NCBI RefSeq assembly: GCF_051014685.1
Contig: NW_027478390.1
Coordinates: forward strand, 1,214,501-1,278,500
Source: Ptiloglossa arizonensis
Lineage: Eukaryota; Arthropoda; Insecta; Hymenoptera; Colletidae
Length of the DNA: 64,000 nucleotides
Reading direction: 5' to 3'
Shown: positions 1 through 13,700 of the stretch, piece after piece
Layout: each line of letters begins with the position of its first letter
Numbering within the stretch: the stretch's first letter is position 1
Translations under genes and position numbers: made by a program
The notes under the pieces: generated by a model
What the model saw: only the letters and a program-made list of their open reading frames with translations
Database searches by the model: none
What the model was told of the DNA's origin: nothing

Positions 1-3000
1 GGAGAATCGGAGAAACGGAGAAATAAACCGAGAAACGGAAAAAGAAACGGAGAAACGAACAAAGAAGCGGAGAAACGAAGAAAGAAACGGAGAAACGAAG
101 AAAGAAACGGAGAAACGAAGAAAGAAACGGAGAAACGAAGAAAGGGACGGACAAACGAAGAAAGAAACGGAGAAACGTCGAAAGAAACGGAGAAACGAAG
201 AAAGAAACGGAGAAATGAAGAAAGAAACGGAGAATCGAAGAAAGAAACGGAGAATCGGAGAAACGGAGAAATTAACCGAGAAACGGAGAAAGAAACGGAG
301 AAACGAACAAAGAAGCGGAGAAACGAAGAAAGAAACGGAGAAACGAACAAAGAAACGGAGAAACGAACAAAGAAACGGAGAAGCGAAGAAAGAAACCGAC
401 GAACGGAGAAATAAGTGGAGAAACGAAGAAATAAACGGAGAAACGATGAAAGAAACGGAGAGACGAAGAAAGAAACGGAGAAACGAAGAAAGAAACGGAG
501 AATCGAAGAAAGAAACGGAGAACCGGAGAAACGGAGAAATAAACCGAGAAACGGAAAAAGAAACGGAGAAACGAACAAAGAAGCGGAGAAACGAAGAAAG
601 AAACGGAGAAACGAAGAAAGAAACGGAGAAACGAAGAAAGAAACGGAGAAACGAAGAAAGGGACGGACAAACGAAGAAAGAAACGGAGAAACGTCGAAAG
701 AAACGGAGAAACGAAGAAAGAAACGGAGAAATAAATGGAGAAACGAAGAAATAAACCGGGAAACGGGAAAAGAAACGGAGAAACGAAGAAAGAAACGGAG
801 AAACGAAGAAAGAAACGGAGAAACGGAGAAATAAATGGAGAAACCAAGAAAGAAACGGAGAAGCGAACAAAGAAACGGGGAAACGAAGAAAGAAACGGAG
901 AAATGAAGAAAGAAACGGAGAATCGAAGAAATAAACGGAGAAACGAAGAAAGAAACGGAGAGACGAAGAAAGAAACGGAGAAACGAAGAAAGAAACGGAG
1001 AATCGAAGAAAGAAACGGAGAATCGGAGAAACGGAGAAATAAACCGAGAAACGGAGAAAGAAACGGAGAAACGAACAAAGAATCGGAGAAACGAAGAAAG
1101 AAACGGAGAAACGAACAAAGAAACGGAGAAGCGAACAAAGAAACGGAGAAGCGAAGAAAGAAACCGACGGACGGAGAAATAAAAGGAGAAACGAAGAAAT
1201 AAACGGAGAAACGAAGAAAGAAACGGAGAAACGAGGAAAGAAACGGAGAAACGAAGAAAGAAACGGAGAAATGAAGAAAGAAACGGAGAATCGAAGAAAG
1301 AAACGGAGAAACGAAGAAATAAACCGAGAAACGGAGAAAGAAGCGGAGAAACGAACAAAGAAGCGGAGAAACGAACAAAGAAACGGAGAAACGAAGAAAC
1401 GAAGACAGAAGCGGAGAAACGAACAAAGGAGCGGACGAACGGAGAAATAAATGGAGAAACGAAGAAATAGACGGAGAATCGAAGAAAGAAACGGAGAAAC
1501 GGAGAAACGAAGAAAGAAACGGAGAAACGAAGAAATAAACCAAGAAACGGAGAAAGAAACGGAGAAACGAAGAAAGAAACGGAGAAACGAAGAAAGAAAC
1601 AAAGAAACGAAGAAAGCAACGGAGAATCGGAGACATAAATGGAGAAACGAAGGAATAAACCGAGAAATGGAGAGAGAAACGGAGAAACGAAGAAAGAAAC
1701 GGAGAAACGAACGAAGAAACGGCGAAACGAAGAAAGAAACGGAGAAGAGGACAAAGAAACGGAGAAACGAACAAAGAAACGGAGAAACGAAGAAAGAAAC
1801 GGAGAATCGGAGAAATAAATGGAGAAACGAAGAAATAAACGGAGAAACGGAGAAACGAAGAAATAAACGGAGAAACGGAGAAACGAAGAAATACACGGAG
1901 AAACGAAGAAAGAAACGGAGAAGCGAACAATGAAACGGAGAAGCGGAGAAAGAAACGGAGAAATGGAGAAATAAATGGAGAAACGAAGAAATAAACGGAG
2001 AAACGAAGAAAGAAACGGAGAAATAAATGGAGAAACGAAGATATAAACGGAGAAACGAAGAAAGAAACAGAGAAACGAACAATGAAACGCAGAAACGAAG
2101 AATGAAACGGAGAAACGAAGAAATAAACGGAGGAATGAAGAAAGAAACGGAGAAACAAAGAAAGAAACGGAAAAACGAAAAAGAAACGGAGAAACGAAGA
2201 AAGAAACGGAGAAACGAAGAAATAAACGGATTAACGAAGAAAGAAACGGAGAAACGAAGAAAGAAACGGAGAAACGAAGAAATAAACGGAGAAACGAAGA
2301 AAGAGCGAAGAAACGGGGAAACGAACAAAGAAACGAACAAGGAAACGGAGAAACGAAGAAAGAAACGGAGACACGAAGAAAGAAACGGAGAAACGAAGAA
2401 ATAAACGGAGAAACGAAGAAAGAAACGAACAAGCGGAGAAACGAACAAAGAAACGAACAAAGAAACGGAGAAACGAAGAAAGAAACAGAGAAACGAACAA
2501 TGAAACGCAGAAACGAAGAATGAAACGGAGAAACGAAGAAATAAATGGCGAAATGAAGAAAGAAACGGAGAAACAAAGAAAGAAACGGAGAAACGAAAAA
2601 GAAACGGAGAAACGGAGAAAGAAACGGAGAAACGAAGAAAGAAACGGAGAAACCAAGAAAGAAACGGAGAAACGAAGAAAGAAACGGAGAAACGAAGAAA
2701 GAAACGGAGAAGCGAACAAAGAAACGGAGAAGCGGAGAAAGATACGGAGAAACGGAGAAATAAATGGAGAAACGAAGAAATAAACGGAGAAACGAAGAAA
2801 GAAACGGAGAAATAAATGGAGAAACGAAGAAAGAAACGGAGAAACGAAGAAAGAAACGGAGAAACGAAGAAAGAAACGGAGAAATGAAGAAAGAAACGGA
2901 GAATCGAAGAAAGAAACGGAGAATCGGAGAAACGGAGAAATAAACCGAGAAACGGAGAAATAAACCGAGAAACGGAGAAACGAAGAAAGAAACGGAGAAA

Positions 3001-3759
3001 CGAACAAAGAAACGGAGAAACGAACAAAGAAACGGAGAAGCGAAGAAAGAAACGGAGAAACGAAGAAAGAAACGGAGAAATGAAGAAAGAAACGGAGAAT
3101 CGAAGAAAGAAACGGAGAATCGGAGAAACGGAGAAATAAACCGAGAAACGGAGAAAGAAACGGAGAAACGAACAAAGAAGCGGAGAAACGAAGAAAGAAA
3201 CGGAGAAACGAAGAAAGAAACGGAGAAACGAAGAAAGGGACGGACAAACGAAGAAAGAAACGGAGAAACTTCGAAAGAAACGGAGAAACGAAGAAAGAAA
3301 CGGAGAAATAAATGGAGAAACGAAGAAATAAACCGAGAAACGGGAAAAGAAACGGAGAAACGAAGAAAGAAACGGAGAAACGAAGAAAGAAACGGAGAAA
3401 CGAAGAAAGAAACGGAGAAACGGAGAAATAAATGGAGAAACCAAGAAAGAAACGGAGAAGCGAACAAAGAAACGGAGAAGCGAAGAAAGAAACGGAGAAA
3501 TGAAGAAAGAAACGGAGAATCGAAGAAATAAACGGAGAAACGAAGAAAGAAACGGAGAGACGAAGAAAGAAACGGAGAAACGAAGAAAGAAACGGAGAAA
3601 TGAAGAAAGAAACGGAGAATCGAAGAAAGAAACGGAGAATCGGAGAAACGGAGAAATAAACCGAGAAACGGAGAAAGAAACGGAGAAACGAACAAAGAAG
3701 CGGAGAAACGAAGAAAGAAACGGGGAAACGAACAAAGAAACGGAGAAACGAAGAAAGAA

Positions 3760-6700
3760 ACGGAGAAACGAAGAAAGGGACGGACAAACGAAGAAAGAAA
3801 CGGAGAAACGTCGAAAGAAACGGAGAAACGAAGAAAGAAACGGAGAAATAAATGGAGAAACGAAGAAATAAACCGAGAAACGGGAAAAGAAACGGAGAAA
3901 CGAAGAAAGGGACGGACAAACGAAGAAAGAAACGGAGAAACGTCGAAAGAAACGGAGAAACGAAGAAAGAAACGGAGAAATAAATGGAGAAACGAAGAAA
4001 TAAACCGAGAAACGGGAAAAGAAACGGAGAAACGAAGAAAGAAACGGAGAAATGAAGAAAGAAACGGAGAATCGAAGAAATAAACGGAGAAACGAAGAAA
4101 GAAACGGAGAGACGAAGAAAGAAACGGAGAAACGAAGAAAGAAACGGAGAATCGAAGAAAGAAACGGAGAATCGGAGAAACGGAGAAATAAACCGAGAAA
4201 CGGAGAAAGAAACGGAGAAACGAACAAAGAATCGGAGAAACGAAGAAAGAAACGGAGAAACGAACAAAGAAACGGAGAAGCGAACAAAGAAACGGAGAAG
4301 CGAAGAAAGAAACCGACGGACGGAGAAATAAAAGGAGAAACGAAGAAATAAACGGAGAAACGAAGAAAGAAACGGAGAAACGAGGAAAGAAACGGAGAAG
4401 CGGAGAAAGAAACGGAGAAATGGAGAAATAAATGGAGAAACGAAGAAATAATCGGAGAAACGAAGAAAGAAACGGAGAAATAAATGGAGAAACGAAGAAA
4501 TAAACCGAGAAACGGGAAAAGAAACGGAGAAACGAAGAAAGAAACGGAGAAACGAAGAAATAAACGGATTAACGAAGAAAGAAACGGAGAAACGAAGAAA
4601 GAAACGGAGAAACGAAGAAATAAACGGAGAAACGAAGAAAGAAACGAAGAAACGGGGAAACGAACAAAGAAACGAACAAGGAAACGGAGAAACGAAGAAA
4701 GAAACGGAGAAACGAAGAAAGAAACGGAGAAACGAAGAAATAAACCGAGAAACCAAGAAAGAAACGGAGAAACGAAGAAAGAAACGGAGAAACGAAGAAA
4801 GAAACGGAGAAGCGAACAAAGAAACGGAGAAGCGGAGAAAGAAACGGAGAAACGAAGAAAGAAACGGAGAAACGAAGAAAGAAACGGAGAATCGGAGAAA
4901 CGGAGAAATAAACCGAGAAACGGAGAAAGAAACGGAGAAACGAACAAAGAAGCGGAGAAACGAAGAAAGAAACGGAGAAACGAACAAAGAAGCGGAGAAA
5001 CGAACAAAGAAACGGAGAAGCGAAGAAAGAAACCGACGAACGGAGAAATAAGTGGAGAAACGAAGAAATAAACGGAGAAACGAAGAAAGAAACGGAGAGA
5101 CGAAGAAAGAAACGGAGAAACGAAGAAAGAAACGGAGAATCGAAGAAAGAAACGGAGAATCGGGGAAACGGAGAAATAAACCGAGAAACGGAGAAAGAAA
5201 CGGAGAAACGAACAAAGAAGCGGAGAAACGAAGAAAGAAGCGGAGAAACGAAGAAAGAAACGGAGAAACGAAGAAAGAAATGGAGAAACGAAGAAAGGGA
5301 CGGACAAACGAAGAAAGAAACAGAGAAACGAGGAAATAAACGGAGAAACGAAGAAAGAAACCAAGAAACGAAGAAAGAAACGGTGAAGCGAACAAAGAAA
5401 CGGAGAAACGAAGAAAGAAACGGAGAAACGAACAATGAAACGCAGAAACGAAGAATGAAACGGAGAAACGAAGAAATAAACGGAGAAATAAAGAAAGAAA
5501 CGGAGAAACGAAGAAAGAAACGGAGAAACGAAGAAAGAAACACAGAAACGAACAATGAAACGCAGAAACGAACAATGAAACGGAGAAACGAAGGAATAAA
5601 CGGAGAAATGAAGAAAGAAACGGAGAAACAAAAAAGAAACGGAGAAACGAAAAAGAAACGGAGAAACGAAGAATGAAACGGAGAAACGAAGAAAGAAACG
5701 GAGAAACCAAGAAAGAAGCGGTGAAACGAAGAAAGAAACGGAGAAACGAAGAAAGAAACGGAGAAACGAAGAAAGAAACGGAGAAACGAAGAAAGAAACG
5801 CAGAAATAAATGGAGAAACGAAGATATAAACGGAGAAACGAAGAAAGAAACAGAGAAACGAACAATGTAACGCAGAAACGAAGAATGAAACGGAGAAACG
5901 AAGAAATAGACGGAGAAATGAAGAAAGAAACGGAGAAACGAAAAAGAAACGGAGAAACGAAGAAAGAAACGGAGAAACGAAGAAAGAAACGGAGAAACCA
6001 AGAAAGAAACGGAAAAACGAAGAAAGAAACGGAGAAACGCAGAAAGAAACGGAGAAACGAAGAAAGAAACGGAGAAACGAAGAAAGAAACGGAGAAACGA
6101 GAAAGAAACGTAGAAATAAATGGAGAAACGAAGATATAAACGGAGAAACGAAGAAAAAAACAGAGAAACGAACAATGTAACGCAGAAACGGAGAAGCGAA
6201 CAAAGAAACGGAGAAACGAAGAAAGAAACGGAGAAATAAATGGAGAAACGAAGAAATAAACGGAGAAACGAAGAAAGAAACGCAGAAACTAAGAAAGAAA
6301 TGGAGACACGAACAAAGAAACGGAGAAACGAAGAAAGAAGCGGAGAAACGAACAAAGAAACGGAGAAACGAACAAAGAAACGGAGAAACGAAGAAAGAAA
6401 CGGAGAAACGAAGAAAGAAACGGAGAAACGTACAAAGAAACGGAGAAACGAAGAAAGAAACGGAGAAACGAAGAAAGAAATGGAGAATTGGAGAAATAAA
6501 TGGAGAAACGAAGAAATAAACGGAGAAACGAAGAAAGAAACGGAGAAACGAAGAAAGAAACTGAGAAAAGAAGAAAGAAACGGAGAAATAAATGGAGAGA
6601 CGAAGAAATAAACCGAGAAACGGAAAAAGAAACGGAGAAGCGAACAAAGAAACGGAGAAACGAAGAAAGAAACGGAGAAACGAACAAAGAAACGGAGAAA

Positions 6701-9700
6701 CGAACAAAGAAACGGAGAAACGAAGAAAGAAACGGAGAAACGAGGAAAGAAACGGAGTAACGAAGAAAGAACCGAAGAAACGGAGAGTCGGAGAAATAAA
6801 TGGAGAAACGAAGAAATAAACCGGGAATCGGAGAAAGAAACGGAAAAGCGAACAAAGAAACGGAGAAACGAAGAAAGAAACGGAGAAACGAAGAAAGAAA
6901 CCGAGAAACGAACAATGAAACGGAGAAACGAAGAAAGAAACGGAGAAACGGAGAAAGAAACGGAGAAACGAACAAAGAAACGGAGAAACGAAAAAGAACC
7001 GGAGAAACGAAGAAAGAAACGCAGAAACGAAGAAAGAAACGGAGAAACGAAGAAAGGGACGGACAAACGAAGAAAGAAACGGAGAAACGTCGAAAGAAAC
7101 GGAGAAACGAAGAAAGAAACGGAGAAATAAATGGAGAAACGAAGAAATAAACCGAGAAACGGGAAAAGAAACGGAGAAACGAAGAAAGGGACGGACAAAC
7201 GAAGAAAGAAACGGAGAAACGTCGAAAGAAACGGAGAAACGAAGAAAGAAACGGAGAAATAAATGGAGAAACGAAGAAATAAACCGAGAAACGGGAAAAG
7301 AAACGGAGAAACGAAGAAAGAAACGGAGAAATGAAGAAAGAAACGGAGAATCGAAGAAATAAACGGAGAAACGAAGAAAGAAACGGAGAGACGAAGAAAG
7401 AAACGGAGAAACGAAGAAAGAAACGGAGAATCGAAGAAAGAAACGGAGAATCGGAGAAACGGAGAAATAAACCGAGAAACGGAGAAAGAAACGGAGAAAC
7501 GAACAAAGAATCGGAGAAACGAAGAAAGAAACGGAGAAACGAACAAAGAAACGGAGAAGCGAACAAAGAAACGGAGAAGCGAAGAAAGAAACCGACGGAC
7601 GGAGAAATAAAAGGAGAAACGAAGAAATAAACGGAGAAACGAAGAAAGAAACGGAGAAACGAGGAAAGAAACGGAGAAGCGGAGAAAGAAACGGAGAAAT
7701 GGAGAAATAAATGGAGAAACGAAGAAATAATCGGAGAAACGAAGAAAGAAACGGAGAAATAAATGGAGAAACGAAGAAATAAACCGAGAAACGGGAAAAG
7801 AAACGGAGAAACGAAGAAAGAAACGGAGAAACGAAGAAATAAACGGATTAACGAAGAAAGAAACGGAGAAACGAAGAAAGAAACGGAGAAACGAAGAAAT
7901 AAACGGAGAAACGAAGAAAGAAACGAAGAAACGGGGAAACGAACAAAGAAACGAACAAGGAAACGGAGAAACGAAGAAAGAAACGGAGAAACGAAGAAAG
8001 AAACGGAGAAACGAAGAAATAAACCGAGAAACCAAGAAAGAAACGGAGAAACGAAGAAAGAAACGGAGAAACGAAGAAAGAAACGGAGAAGCGAACAAAG
8101 AAACGGAGAAGCGGAGAAAGAAACGGAGAAACGAAGAAAGAAACGGAGAAACGAAGAAAGAAACGGAGAATCGGAGAAACGGAGAAATAAACCGAGAAAC
8201 GGAGAAAGAAACAGAGAAACGAACAAAGAAGCGGAGAAACGAAGAAAGAAACGGAGAAACGATCAAAGAAACGGAGAAACGAACAAAGAAACGGAGAAGC
8301 GAAGAAAGAAACCGACGAACGGAGAAATAAGTGGAGAAACGAAGAAATAAACGGAGAAACGAAGAAAGAAACGGAGAGACGAAGAAAGAAACGGAGAAAC
8401 GAAGAAAGAAACGGAGAATCGAAGAAAGAAACGGAGAATCGGGGAAACGGAGAAATAAACCGAGAAACGGAGAAAGAAACGGAGAAACGAACAAAGAAGC
8501 GGAGAAACGAAGAAAGAAGCGGAGAAACGAAGAAAGAAACGGAGAAACGAAGAAAGAAATGGAGAAACGAAGAAAGGGACGGACAAACGAAGAAAGAAAC
8601 AGAGAAACGAGGAAATAAACGGAGAAACGAAGAAAGAAACCAAGAAACGAAGAAAGAAACGGTGAAGCGAACAAAGAAACGGAGAAACGAAGAAAGAAAC
8701 GGAGAAACGAACAATGAAACGCAGAAACGAAGAATGAAACGGAGAAACGAAGAAATAAACGGAGAAATAAAGAAAGAAACGGAGAAACGAAGAAAGAAAC
8801 GGAGAAACGAAGAAAGAAACACAGAAACGAACAATGAAACGCAGAAACGAACAATGAAACGGAGAAACGAAGGAATAAACGGAGAAATGAAGAAAGAAAC
8901 GGAGAAACAAAAAAGAAACGGAGAAACGAAAAAGAAACGGAGAAACGAAGAATGAAACGGAGAAACGAAGAAAGAAACGGAGAAACCAAGAAAGAAGCGG
9001 TGAAACGAAGAAAGAAACGGAGAAACGAAGAAAGAAACGGAGAAACGAAGAAAGAAACGCAGAAATAAATGGAGAAACGAAGATATAAACGGAGAAACGA
9101 AGAAAGAAACAGAGAAACGAACAATGTAACGCAGAAACGAAGAATGAAACGGAGAAACGAAGAAATAGACGGAGAAATGAAGAAAGAAACGGAGAAACAA
9201 AGAAAGAAACGGAGAAACGAAAAAGAAACGGAGAAACGAAGAAAGAAACGGAGAAACGAAGAAAGAAACGGAGAAACCAAGAAAGAAACGGAAAAACGAA
9301 GAAAGAAACGGAGAAACGAAGAAAGAAACGGAGAAACGAAGAAAGAAACGGAGAAACGAAGAAAGAAACGGAGAAACGAGAAAGAAACGTAGAAACGGAG
9401 AAGCGAACAAAGAAACGGAGAAACGAAGAAAGAAACGGAGAAATAAATGGAGAAACGAAGAAATAAACGGAGAAACGAAGAAAGAAACGCAGAAACTAAG
9501 AAAGAAATGGAGACACGAACAAAGAAACGGAGAAACGAAGAAAGAAGCGGAGAAACGAACAAAGAAACGGAGAAACGAACAAAGAAACGGAGAAACGAAG
9601 AAAGAAACGGAGAAACGAAGAAAGAAACGGAGAAACGTACAAAGAAACGGAGAAACGAAGAAAGAAACGGAGAAACGAAGAAAGAAATGGAGAATTGGAG

Positions 9701-10230
9701 AAATAAATGGAGAAACGAAGAAATAAACGGAGAAACGAAGAAAGAAACGGAGAAACGAAGAAAGAAACTGAGAAACGAAGAAAGAAACGGAGAAATAAAT
9801 GGAGAGACGAAGAAATAAACCGAGAAACGGAAAAAGAAACGGAGAAGCGAACAAAGAAACGGAGAAACGAAGAAAGAAACGGAGAAACGAAAAAAGAAAC
9901 GGAGAAACGAACAAAGAAACGGAGAAACGAAGAAAGAAACGGAGAAACGAAGAAAGAAACGGAGTAACGAAGAAAGAACCGAAGAAACGGAGAGTCGGAG
10001 AAATAAATGGAGAAACGAAGAAATAAACCGGGAATCGGAGAAAGAAACGGAAAAGCGAACAAAGAAACGGAGAAACGAAGAAAGAAACGGAGAAACGAAG
10101 AAAGAAACCGAGAAACGAACAATGAAACGGAGAAACGAAGAAAGAAACGGAGAAACGGAGAAAGAAACGGAGAAACGAACAAAGAAACGGAGAAACGAAA
10201 AAGAACCGGAGAAACGAAGAAAGAAACGGA
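3760..10230 (+). repeat. Higher-order pair of about 3.2-3.3 kb within the 20-bp satellite
   Basis: The block from about 3760 to 7040 is repeated from about 7040 to 10230. Variant monomers recur at a fixed offset of 3279 bases over the first two thirds (for example the GGGACGGACAAACG variant at 3907 and 7186). The offset drops to 3207 further on, because short blocks of monomers were gained or lost between copies (one visible near 5930 versus 9190). The diagnostic variants AAGGAATAAACGG, GTGAAGCGAAC and CGAAAAAGAAC appear in the same order in both copies. This is direct evidence of segmental tandem duplication by unequal exchange, later than the spread of the 20-bp monomer. Boundaries are good to about 50 bases. 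Confidence 0.85.
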
Positions 10231-10759
10231 GAAACGAAGAAAGAAACGGAGAAACGAAGAAAGAAACGGAGAAATAAATGGAGAAACGAAGATATAAACG
10301 GAGAAACGAAGAAAGAAACAGAGAAACGAACAATGTAACTCAGAAACGAAGAATGAAACGGAGAAACGAAGAAATACACGGAGAAATGAAGAAAGAAACG
10401 GAGAAACAAAGAAAGAAACGGAGAAACGAAAAAGAAACGGAGAAACGAAGAAAGAAACGGAGAAACGAAGAAAGAAACGGAGAAACCAAGAATGAAACGG
10501 AGAAACGAAGAAAGAAACGGAGAAACGAAGAAAGAAACGGAGAAACGAAGAAAGAAACGGAGAAACGAAGAAAGAAACGGAGAAACGAAGAAAGAAACGG
10601 AGAAATAAATGGAGAAACGAAGATATAAACGGAGAAACGAAGAAAGAAACAGAGAAACGAACAATGTAACGCAGAAACGAAGAAAGAAACGGAGAAACGA
10701 AGAAAGAAACGGAGAAGCGAACAAAGAAACGGAGAAACGAAGAAAGAAACGGAGAAATA

Positions 10760-13700
10760 AATGGAGAAACGAAGAAATAAACGGAGAAACGAAGAAAGAA
10801 ACGCAGAAACTAAGAAAGAAATGGAGACACGTACAAAGAAACGGAGAAACGAAGAAAGAAGCGGAGAAACGAACAAAGAAACGGAGAAACGAACAAAGAA
10901 ACGGAGAAACGAAGAAAGAAACGGAGAAACGAAGAAAGAAACGGAGAAACGTACAAAGAAACGGAGAAACGAAGAAAGAAACGGAGAAACGAAGAAAGAA
11001 AGGGAGAATTGGAGAAATAAAAGGAGAAACGAAGAAATAAACGGAGAAACGAAGAAAGAAACGCAGAAACTAAGAAAGAATTGGAGACACGAACAAAGAA
11101 ACGGAGAAACGAAGAAAGAAGCGGAGAAACGAACAAAGAAACGGAGAAACGAACAAAGAAACGGAGAAACGAAGAAAGAAACGGAGAAACGAAGAAAGAA
11201 ACGGAGAAACGTACAAAGAAACGGAGAAACGAAGAAAGAAACGGAGAATTGGAGAAATAAATGGAGAAACGAAGAAATAAACGGAGAAACGAAGAAAGAA
11301 ACGGAGAAACGAAGAAAGAAACTGAGAAACGAAGAAAGAAACGGAGAAATAAATGGAGAAACGAAGAAAGAAACGGAGAAACGAAGAAAGAAACGGAGAA
11401 ACAAAGAAATAAACGGAGAAACGAAGAAAGAAACGAAGAAACGAAGAAAGAAACGGAGAAGCGAACAAAGTAACGGAGAAACGAAGAAAGAAACGGAGAA
11501 ACGAAGAAAGAAACGGAGAAACGAAGAAAGAAACGGAGAAACGAAGAGAGAAACGGAGAAACGAAGAAAGAAACGGAGAAACGGAGAAACGGAGAAATAA
11601 ACCAAGAAACGGAGAAACGAACAAAGAAGCGGAGAAACGAAGAAAGAAACGGAGAAACGAAGAAAGAAACGGAGAAACGAAGAAAGAAACGGAGAAGCGA
11701 AGAAAGAAACCGACGAACGGAGAAATAAATGGAGAAACGAAGAAATAAACGGAGAAACAAAGAAATAAACGGAGAAACGAAGAAAGAAACAGAGAAACGA
11801 ACAATGAAACGCAGAAACGAATAATGAAACGGAGAAACGAAGAAATAAACGGAGAAATTAAGAAAGAAGCGGAGAAAGAAAGAAAGAAACGGAGAAACGA
11901 AAAAGAAACGGAGAAACGAAGAAATAAACGGAGAAACGAAGAAAGAAACGGAGAAACCAAGAAAGAAACGGAGAAACGAAGAAAGAAACGGTGAAACGGA
12001 GAAACGGAGAAATAAACCAAGAAACGGAGAAAGAAACGGAGAAACGAAGAAAGAAACGGAGAAACGAAGAATGAAACGGAGAAACGAAGAAAGAAACGGA
12101 GAAATAAATCGAGAAACGAAGATATAAACGGAGAAAGGAAGAAAGAAACAGAGAAACGAACAATGAAACGCAGAAACGAATAATGGAACGGAGAAACGAA
12201 GAAATAAACGGAGAAATTAAGAAAGAAGCGGAGAAAGAAAGAAAGAAACGGAGAAACGAAAAAGAAACGGAGAAACGAAGAAATAAACGGAGAAACGAAG
12301 AAAGAAACGGAGAAACGGAGAAACGGAGAAATAAACTGAGAAACGGAGAAAGAAACGGAGAAACGAACAAAGAAGCGGAGAAACGAAGAAAGAAACGGAG
12401 AAACGAACAAAGAAACGGAGAAGCGAACAAAGAAACGGAGAAGCGAAGAAAGAAACGGAGAATCGAAGAAAGAAACGGAGAAACGGAGAAACGGAGAAAT
12501 AAACCGAGAAACGGAGAAAGAAATGGAGAAACGAACAAAGAAGCGAAGAAAAGAAGAAAGAAACGGAGAAACGAACAAAGAAACGGAGAAGCGAAGAAAG
12601 AAACGGAGAAGCGAAGAAAGAAACGGAGAAACGGAGAAATAAATGCAGAAACGGAGAAATAAACGGAGAAACGAAGAAAGAAACGGAGAAACGAAGAAAG
12701 AAACGGAGAAACAAAGAAATAAACGGAGAAACGAAGAAAGAAACGAAGAAACGAAGAAAGAAACGGAGAAACGAAGAAAGAAACGGAGAAACGAAGAAAG
12801 AAACGGAGAAACGAAGAAAGAAACGGAGAAATAAATGGAGAAACGAAGATATAAACGGAGAAACGAAGAAAGAAACAGAGAAACGAGCAATGTAACTCAG
12901 AAACGAAGAATGAAACGGAGAAACGAAGAAATACACGGAGAAATGAAGAAAGAAACGGAGAAACAAAGAAAGAAACGGAGAATCGAAAAAGAAACGGAGA
13001 AACGAAGAAAGAAACGGAGAAACGAAGAAAGAAACGGAGAAACCAAGAAAGAAACGGAGAAACGAAGAAAGAAACGGAGAAACGAAGAAAGAAACGGAGA
13101 AACGAAGAAAGAAACGGAGAAACGAAGAAAGAAACGCAGAAACTAAGAAAGAAATGGAGACACGAACAAAGAAACGGAGAAACGAAGAAAGAAGCGGAGA
13201 AACGAACAAAGAAACGGAGAAACGAACAAAGAAACGGAGAAACGAAGAAAGAAACGGAGAAACGAAGAAAGAAACGGAGAAACGTACAAAGAAACGGAGA
13301 AACGAAGAAAGAAACGGAGAAACGAAGAAAGAAACGGAGAATTGGAGAAATAAATGGAGAAACGAAGAAATAAACGGAGAAACGAAGAAAGAAACGCAGA
13401 AACTAAGAAAGAATTGGAGACACGAACAAAGAAACGGAGAAACGAAGAAAGAAGCGGAGAAACGAACAAAGAAACGGAGAAACGAACAAAGAAACGGAGA
13501 AACGAAGAAAGAAACGGAGAAACGAAGAAAGAAACGGAGAAACGTACAAAGAAACGGAGAAACGAAGAAAGAAACGGAGAATTGGAGAAATAAATGGAGA
13601 AACGAAGAAATAAACGGAGAAACGAAGAAAGAAACGGAGAAACGAAGAAAGAAACTGAGAAACGAAGAAAGAAACGGAGAAACAAAGAAATAAACGGAGA

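Noticed and set aside
2231..10333. Giant minus-strand open frame (2700 codons), and similar ones throughout 1-36051, as a membrane protein gene
   Set aside because: Low-complexity translation of a 20-bp satellite, open in every frame because TAA, TAG and TGA are rare in its pyrimidine strand. No start context, domain or codon bias.
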